A DNA stretch of 64,000 nt from Magnetospirillum sp. 15-1. GTDB taxonomy: Bacteria > Pseudomonadota > Alphaproteobacteria > Rhodospirillales > Magnetospirillaceae. The stretch is from positions 444,542 to 508,541 of the forward strand of contig NZ_FXXN01000025.1 of the NCBI RefSeq assembly GCF_900184795.1. The letters run 5' to 3'. Below, piece by piece: positions 57,283 to 64,000 of the stretch. The position numbers were made by a program, and so were the translations under genes. Below the pieces are notes generated by a model that did no database searches, had not been told where the DNA came from, and worked only from the letters and a program-made list of their open reading frames with translations. The stretch's first letter is position 1. Each line of letters begins with the position of its first letter.

Positions 57283-57621
57283 CAGCAACCTACCCCGGCG
57301 ATCCTTGTTTGCATGGGCTAGATACCATATGTCGGACCACCTTGCCAATGCGCCACAAGCTTATGGGGCATACCCGATCGCGACACCGAACCACCGCGGC
57401 GACGGCCAAAAAAGCATCACGAACAGGCCTTCCGGCAATAGAAGCCTGACCGCTTATACAGACCATCGGCGTAAACCCCCATACGTCGGGATAATCATTA
57501 TTGCAGTTCACACCAACTCCAAGAACTCATTATTCATGTGGTTCAATTTCCAATTGACAGTGAAGTCCTGCCATGTCTTCATTGATTCAATTATGCCAAC
57601 AAACTGTGGTCGGATAGCCAG
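57283..57621. promoter_or_regulatory. AT-rich divergent regulatory region, rpiB / mucR
   Basis: A 339-bp gap without a convincing gene. It becomes strongly AT-rich from about 57480 to 57600 (ATAATCATTATTGCAG, TCATTATTCATG, CAATTTCCAATTGACAG, GATTCAATTATG). A TTGACA occurs at 57555-57560. MucR/Ros proteins bind AT-rich DNA and commonly repress their own genes, so autoregulation here is plausible. No clear -10 matching the TTGACA was found. Confidence 0.5.
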
Positions 57622-58077
57622 ATGAGCGACATCAACTCGGATAAGACCAATCGTGACGACCTGCTGCGCATGGCCGTCGATGTAGTCGCCGCCTATGTGG
57701 GTAAGAACCCGGTTCCGGCGGGGCAGTTGCCTGAACTGATCAATACGGTCTACGGATCGCTTTCATCCCTTGAAGGCGGCCAGCCGGAAGCAAAGTCCGA
57801 GGCTCCGAAACCCGCCATCGCCGTCAAGAAGTCGGTGACTCCCGACTACATCATCTGTCTCGAGGATGGCAAAAAGTTGAAGATGCTCAAGCGGCATCTG
57901 CGCACCACCTACAATATGACGCCGGACGAGTACCGGATGAAGTGGGGCCTGACCCCCGACTATCCCATGGTCGCCCCCAACTATGCCGCCCAGCGCTCGG
58001 ACTTCGCCAAGAAGATCGGTCTGGGCCGCAAGGCCGGCGAAGCCACCGACAAGCCGGTCCGTCGCGGCCGCCGCTAA
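57622..58077 (+). CDS. MucR/Ros-family transcriptional regulator
   Basis: A 151-residue protein with the MucR N-terminal region (DLLRMAVDVVAAYVGKNPVP) and the Ros-like finger. The finger reads CLEDGKKLKMLKRHLRTTYN then MTPDEYRMKWGL. Of the usual Cys-Cys-His-His ligands only Cys79 and His92 remain; the second Cys is Asp82 and the second His is Thr96. A basic tail follows (GLGRKAGEATDKPVRRGRR). It is probably a nucleoid-associated regulator of many genes. A terminator follows. Confidence 0.92.
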   Translation: MSDINSDKTNRDDLLRMAVDVVAAYVGKNPVPAGQLPELINTVYGSLSSLEGGQPEAKSEAPKPAIAVKKSVTPDYIICLEDGKKLKMLKRHLRTTYNMTPDEYRMKWGLTPDYPMVAPNYAAQRSDFAKKIGLGRKAGEATDKPVRRGRR

Positions 58078-58098
58078 ACGCGGACGGGCTGAAACTCG

Positions 58099-58132
58099 AA
58101 CGGCGCGATGCCTCGGGCATCGCGCCGTTTTC
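58099..58132 (+). terminator. terminator after mucR
   Basis: A 14-bp stem (AACGGCGCGATGCC / GGCATCGCGCCGTT) with a TCG loop, followed by TTC, 22 bases after the stop codon. Confidence 0.85.
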
Positions 58133-58198
58133 GATTCCGGATTCGGTTCCGATGGCGAGATACGCCGGTCAACGTTTGCCGGGCGGCGGATACCGCTC

Positions 58199-59023
58199 CT
58201 ACAGAACGATTTCCATGCCGTCGCGAGCCACGACTACCCCATCCCAGGTCTGAAGCGCCTCGGCCTCGATACCGGCCATGACGTCGTCGGTGTGCTCCGG
58301 GTCGTGATGGAAGATGGCCAGACGCCCGGCACCGGCCGCCCGGGCCAGGCGGATACCCTCCTGCCAGGTGGAGTGCCCCCAGCCGACCTTGCCGGGGAAT
58401 TCGGCATCGGTATAGGTGCAGTCGTAGATCACCAGATCGGCACCCCGCATCAGCGACAGCACGTTGTCGTCGAGGGTGCCGGGCGTATGCTCTGTATCGG
58501 TGATATAGGCCATGGCGACGCCGCCGGTCTCCAGGCGATAGCCGCAGGCACCGTTGGGATGGCGCAGCGGCGCGGTACGCAACGTCACCCCGTCATAGGG
58601 GGTGAAAACGCTGCCCACCTCGAAATCCTCGTACGAGACGATGCCGCGCATGGCGGCCAGGGGCACCGGGAAATTGGGTGTTTCCATCTGGCCGGTCAGC
58701 ACGTGCTGGATGCCGCGCGGGCTGCCCTCCTGCCTGGGGCCGTGAACCTCGAGGCGGAAAGCCGGGTTGTAGGCGGGAGCGAAGAAGGGAAAGCCGTTGA
58801 TGTGGTCCCAATGGGTGTGGGTGAAGAACAGATGGGCCTGCCCGATGCCGCGACCAATGATATCGCGCCCAAGGGAGCGGATACCCGTCCCGGCGTCAAA
58901 GACAATGATCCCAGCCTCGGTGGTAACGGCAATACAGGAGGTATTGCCGCCATAGACCACATGATCGGGCGAAGGACAGGCGATGCTTCCGCGCACCCCC
59001 CAAAACTTCACCGTGCAAACCAT
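58199..59023 (-). CDS. MBL-fold hydrolase, cyclic phosphodiesterase-like
   Basis: A 274-residue metallo-beta-lactamase-fold protein. It starts VKFWGVRGSIACPSPD, the hallmark of a COG1235-type subgroup, has THTHWDH (HxHxDH) and later YITDTEHTPG and HHDPEHTDD as metal ligands. Related proteins hydrolyse cyclic nucleotides or phosphodiesters. Start at the ATG at 59023; it has a GGGA directly adjacent, so a GTG at 59011 is possible. It stands alone between mucR and the SAM hydrolase. Confidence 0.82.
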   Translation of the reverse strand: MVCTVKFWGVRGSIACPSPDHVVYGGNTSCIAVTTEAGIIVFDAGTGIRSLGRDIIGRGIGQAHLFFTHTHWDHINGFPFFAPAYNPAFRLEVHGPRQEGSPRGIQHVLTGQMETPNFPVPLAAMRGIVSYEDFEVGSVFTPYDGVTLRTAPLRHPNGACGYRLETGGVAMAYITDTEHTPGTLDDNVLSLMRGADLVIYDCTYTDAEFPGKVGWGHSTWQEGIRLARAAGAGRLAIFHHDPEHTDDVMAGIEAEALQTWDGVVVARDGMEIVL

Positions 59024-59128
59024 TCCCTGGCTCCCCGCGCTAGCCCCACGGCACGACTGTAGCCACAGTGCCGCCTTGCGCCTATGTATTTGGTCACACA
59101 AACGGGGAAAAATAAGAAAGAATGTTAG

Positions 59129-59854
59129 TTAAATTGTGACATAATCACCAATGGCCAATGCCGGAAGGCTGGAGGCCGCGCCGCCATTGACGGCGATCTC
59201 CACCAATCCCGAAGAATTCTCGTACCAGAACGCCTCGCCGGCCGGCACGTCGGAGAATGTACGCGCCCGATGAAACTCGTGCCCGCCGGCCCGCAGAACG
59301 GCATCCCCGGCCAGGGCCGAGGCCCGCAGCCCGGTCCAGGCATTGCCGTAATGGTCGTGGTAGATGACGGCCGCCAGATCGTCGGGCCAGTCGGCACGGC
59401 GCGGCGGGTCCAGGGGCTTGCACCCCGCATCCTCGGGATTCAGGCCGGCGGCCAGACGGGCCGCCATGGGGGCGAAGAGATCGCGGCCGTGAAAGCTGGC
59501 CGACAGGCGGTCGGGCCGCCAGACGATCTCCCAGGCGCGAGAGGTCTTGGCGCGGCGCAGCAGCGGCTCGAACAGGCCGTTGTCGGGGCCGACGAACAGT
59601 ACGCCGTCCGCTTCGACCACCAGGGGCAGGCGCTCGCCTCCCACCCCGGGATCGACCACCGCCAGAACCACCGACTGGCGGGGAATGGCGGGCGCCAGCG
59701 CCGCCAGCAGATAGGCCGAGGCCTTGGGGTCGAAGCGTGGCGCGTCGGCCAGCAGATTGACCACCGGCTCGGCCGGCAGGGTCTGGCGGATGACCATCTC
59801 CATCTGGCCGAGATAGGGGCCTTGCACCCCGAAATCGGTAAAAAGGACGATCAT
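59129..59854 (-). CDS. SAM hydroxide adenosyltransferase family protein (DUF62)
   Basis: A 241-residue protein of the fluorinase/chlorinase-related family, most members of which hydrolyse S-adenosylmethionine to adenosine and methionine. Conserved parts: LFTDFGVQGPYLGQM, VVDPGVGGERLPLVV, LFVGPDNGLFEPLL and HGRDLFAPMAARLA. The ATG at 59854 is chosen for MIVLFTDFG. It lies 19 bases after nnrS and probably shares its transcript. Confidence 0.9.
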   Translation of the reverse strand: MIVLFTDFGVQGPYLGQMEMVIRQTLPAEPVVNLLADAPRFDPKASAYLLAALAPAIPRQSVVLAVVDPGVGGERLPLVVEADGVLFVGPDNGLFEPLLRRAKTSRAWEIVWRPDRLSASFHGRDLFAPMAARLAAGLNPEDAGCKPLDPPRRADWPDDLAAVIYHDHYGNAWTGLRASALAGDAVLRAGGHEFHRARTFSDVPAGEAFWYENSSGLVEIAVNGGAASSLPALAIGDYVTI

Positions 59855-59873
59855 CCCGCCGCCCCTCCCCGTG

Positions 59874-61091
59874 TCACCCCGGCCGGCCGTCGGCGCGCGG
59901 CTTGGTGCAGATGGGGAAGTAGACCACGACATAGAGAATCCAGCCGAGGGTCCACAGACCGCCGCCCAGCATGGTCAGCACCATCATGCCGTCGGGAATG
60001 ACCGGAGCGACCACGCGCAGCAGCGCCCCGGCGGAAATCAGGCCATAGGCCCACACGGTGGCCTTGGCCACCACCAGCGGGTGGCCGGCATGGCCCAGGG
60101 CGGCACGGCTCATCACCGCCATGACCATGGTGGCGACGGAACCGGCGGTCAGGGCGTGCAGCGCCGCCGAGGCCGGCAGCGGCTCGATGAAGGCCGACAG
60201 GCCCAGCAGGGCGAAGCCCAGCACCATCCAGGCATAACCCACATGCAGGACCACCAGGATGGGATTGGACACGGTCTTGAGACCATGCCAGCCCGAGAGG
60301 CGCCAGGCGTGGACCACCGCCGCCAGCAGCAGCAGCGCGCCGGCCGCCGGCGAGGACGGCAGGAAGACCTGGGCGAGACCGGCCAGGGCGACGACGGCCC
60401 CCGCCCCGCCCTTCTCGATCCAGCCCACCGGCGCCAGCTCCACCGGACGGCCCTGCATGCGCAGCCAGTTCTGGGTGAAGGACGGAATGATGCGTCCGCC
60501 GACGATGGCGATCATCAGGAGCAGGACGAAGATGCCCAGCGTCACGCCCTTGAGCCCGACGACCTTGCCGGTCAGGGCCTCGATATGGGCGCACAGCCCG
60601 GCCAGCCACAGCACGCCGAGGATGGGCAGGAAGACGATGTTGCGCCACTTGCCCGCCTCGATCAGCGGCTTGGCCAGCAGGAAGGCGAGCAGCGGCAGAT
60701 AGCCGAGATCGAGCACCGCCACCAGGACCGGCGGCAGAACCCCGGCCAGGGCGATGGCGACGCGGCCGGCCAGCCACAGGGCGAACAGCGCCATCAGCGG
60801 CTTGCCCGACACGTGGTGCGAATTGGTCCAGTTGGGAACCGCCGTCAGCAGGAAGCCGCCCACCGCCGCTCCGGCGAAGCCGAAGACCATGGCGTGGGAG
60901 TGCCAGACCACCGGATTCCAGTTGGCCCCCACCGGCAGAATTCCCGAGAAGGCGAGAAGCCACAGCGGCAGCATGACCGCCGCCTGGACTGCAGCGAACA
61001 GGAAGAACGGACGGAAGCCGGCGGCGAAGAACATCGGGCCCTGCGAGCCCTTATAGACGGGTTCCATCAACGGAATGGTGGCCATGAACAA
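59874..61091 (-). CDS. nnrS: NnrS-family nitric-oxide-related membrane protein
   Basis: A 405-residue protein with about 12 transmembrane helices. It has GFRPFFLFAAVQAAVMLPL, WHSHAMVFGFAGAAVGGFL, ALWLAGRVAI and SRAALGHAGH, the NnrS pattern. NnrS binds heme and copper and protects against nitrosative stress. A second ATG at 61085 is possible. An FNR/NnrR-type site lies 54 bases upstream. Confidence 0.93.
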   Translation of the reverse strand: MFMATIPLMEPVYKGSQGPMFFAAGFRPFFLFAAVQAAVMLPLWLLAFSGILPVGANWNPVVWHSHAMVFGFAGAAVGGFLLTAVPNWTNSHHVSGKPLMALFALWLAGRVAIALAGVLPPVLVAVLDLGYLPLLAFLLAKPLIEAGKWRNIVFLPILGVLWLAGLCAHIEALTGKVVGLKGVTLGIFVLLLMIAIVGGRIIPSFTQNWLRMQGRPVELAPVGWIEKGGAGAVVALAGLAQVFLPSSPAAGALLLLAAVVHAWRLSGWHGLKTVSNPILVVLHVGYAWMVLGFALLGLSAFIEPLPASAALHALTAGSVATMVMAVMSRAALGHAGHPLVVAKATVWAYGLISAGALLRVVAPVIPDGMMVLTMLGGGLWTLGWILYVVVYFPICTKPRADGRPG

Positions 61092-61116
61092 GCATCCTGA
61101 AGCGAACGACCGGGCG

Positions 61117-61158
61117 ATGATGCCCCTTTCAAGTCGTCCGTGCCTTGAGGAGCGTCAA
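61117..61158 (-). promoter_or_regulatory. FNR/NnrR-type site and -10 of nnrS
   Basis: Reading the minus strand, TTGA-CGCTCC-TCAA (61158-61145) is followed by exactly 22 bases and then CATCAT (61122-61117), a 4/6 match to TATAAT. That spacing places the box at -41.5, the class II position for FNR/CRP-family activators. An NnrR-type regulator fits the target gene. Confidence 0.6.
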
Positions 61159-61207
61159 GGGCAACCATCGCCATGCGGCCCCAATGACCGCATGGCCGGA
61201 GACAGGA

Positions 61208-62896
61208 TCACATGGCCCGCACTTCACCCAGGAAGCGGTCGACACCGCTGCGCAGGGTCTCGGATTCATGGGCCAGACCGGCGGCGGCGCCCTGCAATTC
61301 GCGGGCGGCGACGCCGGCTTCGGCGGCGGTACGGCTGATGGAGGAGATGTGGCGGGACACTTCCTGCGCTCCACCGGCCGCCTCGTGAACGTTGCGGGCG
61401 ATCTCCCGGGTGGCGGCGCCCTGCTGATCCACCGCCTCGGCGATGGCGGTGGCGATCTCGTCCATGCGGCCGATGGTCTTGCCGATCCCCTCGATGGCCC
61501 CCACCGCGTCGGCGGTGGTCGACTGGATGGCGGCGATCTGCTGGCCGATCTCGTCGGTGGCCTTGGCGGTCTGGCTGGCCAGATGCTTGACCTCGTTGGC
61601 GACCACGGCGAAGCCTTTTCCCGCCTCGCCGGCGCGGGCCGCCTCGATGGTGGCGTTCAAGGCCAGTAGATTGGTCTGGCCGGCGATGTCGTTGATCAGG
61701 CGCACCACCTCGCCGATACGGTCGGCCGCCTCGGACAGACCGCGCACCACGGAATCGGTGCGATGGGCGGCATCCACCGCTTCCCTGGCGATCTGGGTGC
61801 TTTCCACGACCTGGGTACCGATGCCGCGGATGGAGGCCGACAATTCCTCGGCGGCGGCGGCCACGGTTTCCACGTTGGACGAGGTCTGCTGCGCGGCGGC
61901 GGCCACCGCCTGGCTTTCCTGGGAGGCGTTGTCGATGGCCCCGGCCATGGCATTGGCGGTGGACTGCATGCGTCCGGCGGATTCGTTGACCGTCACCACG
62001 GTGGACTTGACGCCGCGCTCCAGCTCGCCGGCCAGACCGGCCAGGGTGGACCGGCGCTCGGCCTCGGCCTGACGGCGCTGTTCGGCCCGCTCGGCCGCCA
62101 TGCGCTCCATGGTCAGGGAATGCTCGCGGAACACCTCGGCGGCACGGACCAGATCGCCGATCTCGTCGCCACGCCCGGCGCCGTCGATCACCACGGCGGT
62201 GTCACCCTCGGCCAGCTTGCGGATGCCGCCGGTAACCCCGTTCATGCCGGTGATGACGTTGTTGCCGATCCACCACGACACCAGCAGGACCAGCAGGACG
62301 ATGCCGGCGGCGATGCCGCCCAGCTTGGCGATTTCGGCCCGGAAGGCGGCATCCACGTCATCGATATAGATGCCGGAGCCCACCAGCCAGCCCCATTCCG
62401 GAATACCCTTGACGTAGGACACCTTGGGCACCGGCTGGTCGAAGCCGGGCTTGGGCCACAGGTAGTCGACGAAGCCGGCCTTATCCTTGGTGACCACATC
62501 GATCATGGCGGCGAAGAAATTCTTTCCGGCGGGGTCCTTCAACCCCATCAGGTCCTTGCCCAGCATGTCGGGACGAATGGGATGGACCACCATCCTGCCG
62601 GCCATGCTGTTGATCCAGAAATATTCGGTCCCGGCATAGCGCATGGACTTCACCGCCTCGATGGCGGCGGTCTGGGCGGCCTCGGCGGTCATCTGGCCGG
62701 ACTGGGCCAGCTTGACGAAATGACCGATGACGCTGTGGGCGGTCTCCACCACGTGCTGGGTCTTCACCTGCCGCGCCGCCATGAGATCCTGGCGGAGATT
62801 GGCGAGGTTGACCGCGATGATTGTCCCCATGCCCAGTAGGGACAACACGACAATAAGAAAGATTTTCGCCCGAAAGCGCCAGTTGCTGATCGACAT
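61208..62896 (-). CDS. methyl-accepting chemotaxis protein with sCache domain
   Basis: A 562-residue chemoreceptor. The first transmembrane helix is at about 12-30 and the second at 190-212. Between them is a small Cache domain ([37 protein letters not shown]). HAMP follows ([17 protein letters not shown]), then the signalling tip [19 protein letters not shown]. No CheR/CheB-tethering pentapeptide is present. Its ligand is unknown; sCache_2 receptors often detect small organic acids. It has its own upstream region and no che genes nearby. Confidence 0.93.
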   Translation of the reverse strand: MSISNWRFRAKIFLIVVLSLLGMGTIIAVNLANLRQDLMAARQVKTQHVVETAHSVIGHFVKLAQSGQMTAEAAQTAAIEAVKSMRYAGTEYFWINSMAGRMVVHPIRPDMLGKDLMGLKDPAGKNFFAAMIDVVTKDKAGFVDYLWPKPGFDQPVPKVSYVKGIPEWGWLVGSGIYIDDVDAAFRAEIAKLGGIAAGIVLLVLLVSWWIGNNVITGMNGVTGGIRKLAEGDTAVVIDGAGRGDEIGDLVRAAEVFREHSLTMERMAAERAEQRRQAEAERRSTLAGLAGELERGVKSTVVTVNESAGRMQSTANAMAGAIDNASQESQAVAAAAQQTSSNVETVAAAAEELSASIRGIGTQVVESTQIAREAVDAAHRTDSVVRGLSEAADRIGEVVRLINDIAGQTNLLALNATIEAARAGEAGKGFAVVANEVKHLASQTAKATDEIGQQIAAIQSTTADAVGAIEGIGKTIGRMDEIATAIAEAVDQQGAATREIARNVHEAAGGAQEVSRHISSISRTAAEAGVAARELQGAAAGLAHESETLRSGVDRFLGEVRAM

Positions 62897-63226
62897 TCGC
62901 CGCTTTTCCCAAAGGTTGCCGTTGGTACGGACCCTCCATCCAAGCCCCTTGTATGGTGAACTTCAGAACTAGTCAATAAGTCCAAGTTCTCACTTGGTAA
63001 ACTCATACCGAAGAAGGCAACCCTTGCGGGATGTGCATAGAACACCAACCCGCTTCCGCAGAAAAGCGGGCAGATTACCAAGATCATTCTGTCGAATTCG
63101 ATTTTGGTATTTCAGTATCTAAATACTGTTTCCTGGGGAAACAAAGAATCTGTACCGGATGGAACTGGTATGACCATTGAAAAAGGGGTGGCTGAAACAG
63201 CCACCCCTCTTCCATTGACGGCCCGA
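62897..63226. other. 330-bp gap between chemoreceptor and gltD
   Basis: No gene seen. It contains, from left, an AT-richer stretch near 62940-63010 that should hold the chemoreceptor promoter, a 7-bp hairpin CCCGCTT...AAGCGGG near 63050-63071, a palindrome CAGTAT-CTAA-ATACTG (63113-63128) and the gltD terminator at 63181-63210. Confidence 0.55.
63181..63210 (-). terminator. terminator after gltD
   Basis: AGGGGTGGCTG and AGCCACCCCT form the stem around TTTC on the minus strand, followed by TTTTC. It lies 16 bases after the gltD stop codon. Confidence 0.9.
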
Positions 63227-64000
63227 TCAGCAGGCGGGCAGATCGCTCGAGCCCATGAGATAGGCGTCGACGGCGCGGGCGGCCTGACGCCCTTCGCGGA
63301 TCGCCCAGACCACCAGGCTCTGGCCGCGGCGGATGTCGCCGGCGGCGAAGACCTTGGGATTGGAGGTCTGATAGGCGGTGGTGTCGGCCTTGACGTTGCC
63401 GCGACCGTCCTTCTCCAGCCCCAGGCCGTCCACCAGACCCTCGTGGACCGGATGGACGAAGCCCATGGCCAGCAGCACCAGATCGGCCTCGAGCTTGAAC
63501 TCGGTGCCGGGAATCGGCTGGAACCTGGCATCCACTTGGGTGCAGTCGAGGCCGGTCACCTGACCGTCCTTGCCGGTGAAGCGCACGGTCGACACCGACC
63601 AGCGACGGTCACAGCCCTCGTCGTGAGAGGACGAGGTGCGCAGTTTGTTGGGCCACAGCGGCCAGGACACGCCCTTGTCCTCCTTCTCCGGAGGCTTGGG
63701 CATGATCTCGATCTGGGTAACCGAGGCGGCGCCATGGCGATTGGAGGTGCCGACGCAGTCGGCGCCGGTATCGCCGCCGCCGATCACCACCACCTTCTTG
63801 CCCTTGGCCAGGATATCCTCGCCGCCCACCGCCTCGCCGCTGACGCGGCGGTTCTGCTGGGTCAGGAAGTCCATGGCGTAGTGCACGCCCTTGAGCTCGC
63901 GGCCGGGGACCGGCAGATCACGGGGCTTTTCCGAACCGCCGGTCAGCACCACGGCGTCGAAGCCGTCCAGCAGGTCCTTTACGGGCAAGGTCACGCCCAC
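63227..64000 (-). CDS. gltD: glutamate synthase small subunit, 3' part
   Basis: The C-terminal 257 residues of the NADPH-dependent GltD/GOGAT beta chain. The second nucleotide motif is [17 protein letters not shown], followed by the FAD-domain end [18 protein letters not shown] and [15 protein letters not shown]. The subunit passes electrons from NADPH to the large subunit GltB. The start lies beyond the right window edge. It suits the nitrogen-regulation theme, though it is 27 kb from ntrBC. Confidence 0.95.
   Translation of the reverse strand: MGVTLPVKDLLDGFDAVVLTGGSEKPRDLPVPGRELKGVHYAMDFLTQQNRRVSGEAVGGEDILAKGKKVVVIGGGDTGADCVGTSNRHGAASVTQIEIMPKPPEKEDKGVSWPLWPNKLRTSSSHDEGCDRRWSVSTVRFTGKDGQVTGLDCTQVDARFQPIPGTEFKLEADLVLLAMGFVHPVHEGLVDGLGLEKDGRGNVKADTTAYQTSNPKVFAAGDIRRGQSLVVWAIREGRQAARAVDAYLMGSSDLPAC

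Noticed and set aside
54763-57321. 852-codon open frame on the plus strand
   Set aside because: Antisense to nrdR, glyA and rpiB; no recognisable protein sequence.
57283-57621. coding ORF in the AT-rich region before mucR
   Set aside because: The open frame lacks a ribosome-binding site, has no recognisable sequence and runs into the mucR start; the composition suits a regulatory region.

Overview
The window is a GC-rich (roughly two-thirds G+C), gene-dense stretch of a free-living alphaproteobacterial chromosome. Gene order and protein style suggest Rhodospirillales, most likely Magnetospirillum or a close relative. That is an inference from the dusB(nifR3)-ntrB-ntrC-ntrY-ntrX-trkA-hfq-hflX string, the K+-independent proton pyrophosphatase, nnrS and the yceD-rpmF-plsX-fabH-ihfA-merR string. 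No sequence search was possible. I recognise no insertion sequence, prophage or CRISPR array.

Layout. 1-9.2 kb (+): tmk (cut by the window edge), holB, metG, tatD, a PhnP-like hydrolase, nhaA, a small possible HMA-fold protein, a transglutaminase-like protein, mazG, a lipoprotein and an SDR oxidoreductase. 9.2-16.6 kb (-): an EamA transporter, a small membrane protein, a BON-domain protein, an HTH protein, a 48-residue ORF, tRNA-Lys, two cyclophilins, coaD and gyrA. 16.8-17.8 kb (+): an unknown gene divergent from gyrA, and ssb. 18-23.3 kb (-): a type I secretion operon with two different ABC proteins and an HlyD adaptor. 23.5-24.7 kb (+): argE. 24.7-37.3 kb (-): an IMPase-family gene, hflX, hfq, a HAD phosphatase, trkA, ntrX, ntrY, ntrC, ntrB, dusB and a CcsA-like protein. 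37.5-41.7 kb, mixed: ispDF, cutA, a possible structured RNA, a glycosyltransferase-like gene, a DHOD-like gene and a 47-residue membrane ORF with an operator-like promoter. 41.7-49.2 kb: tRNA-Pro, the merR/ihfA/fabH/plsX/rpmF/yceD operon, a cytochrome bc1 chaperone, bamE (+) and hppA. 49.5-57.3 kb (-): a FliL-like protein, thiL, nusB, ribH, ribBX, ribE, ribD, nrdR, glyA and rpiB. 57.6-64 kb: a MucR/Ros regulator (+), then an MBL hydrolase, a SAM hydrolase family protein, nnrS, a chemoreceptor and the 3' part of gltD (all -).

The genes serve replication and nucleotide metabolism, lipid and envelope synthesis, nitrogen and potassium control, riboflavin and isoprenoid synthesis, and sensing. The signals I consider most worth follow-up are these: a type I exporter pair whose two ATPases both have degenerate signature motifs, one also lacking the H-loop histidine; a three-copy intergenic hairpin repeat with a compensatory stem change; the small membrane ORF at 41.5 kb with a palindrome over its -35; a structured RNA candidate between the glycosyltransferase and cutA; a class II FNR-type site in front of nnrS; and a MucR protein with a degenerate zinc site.
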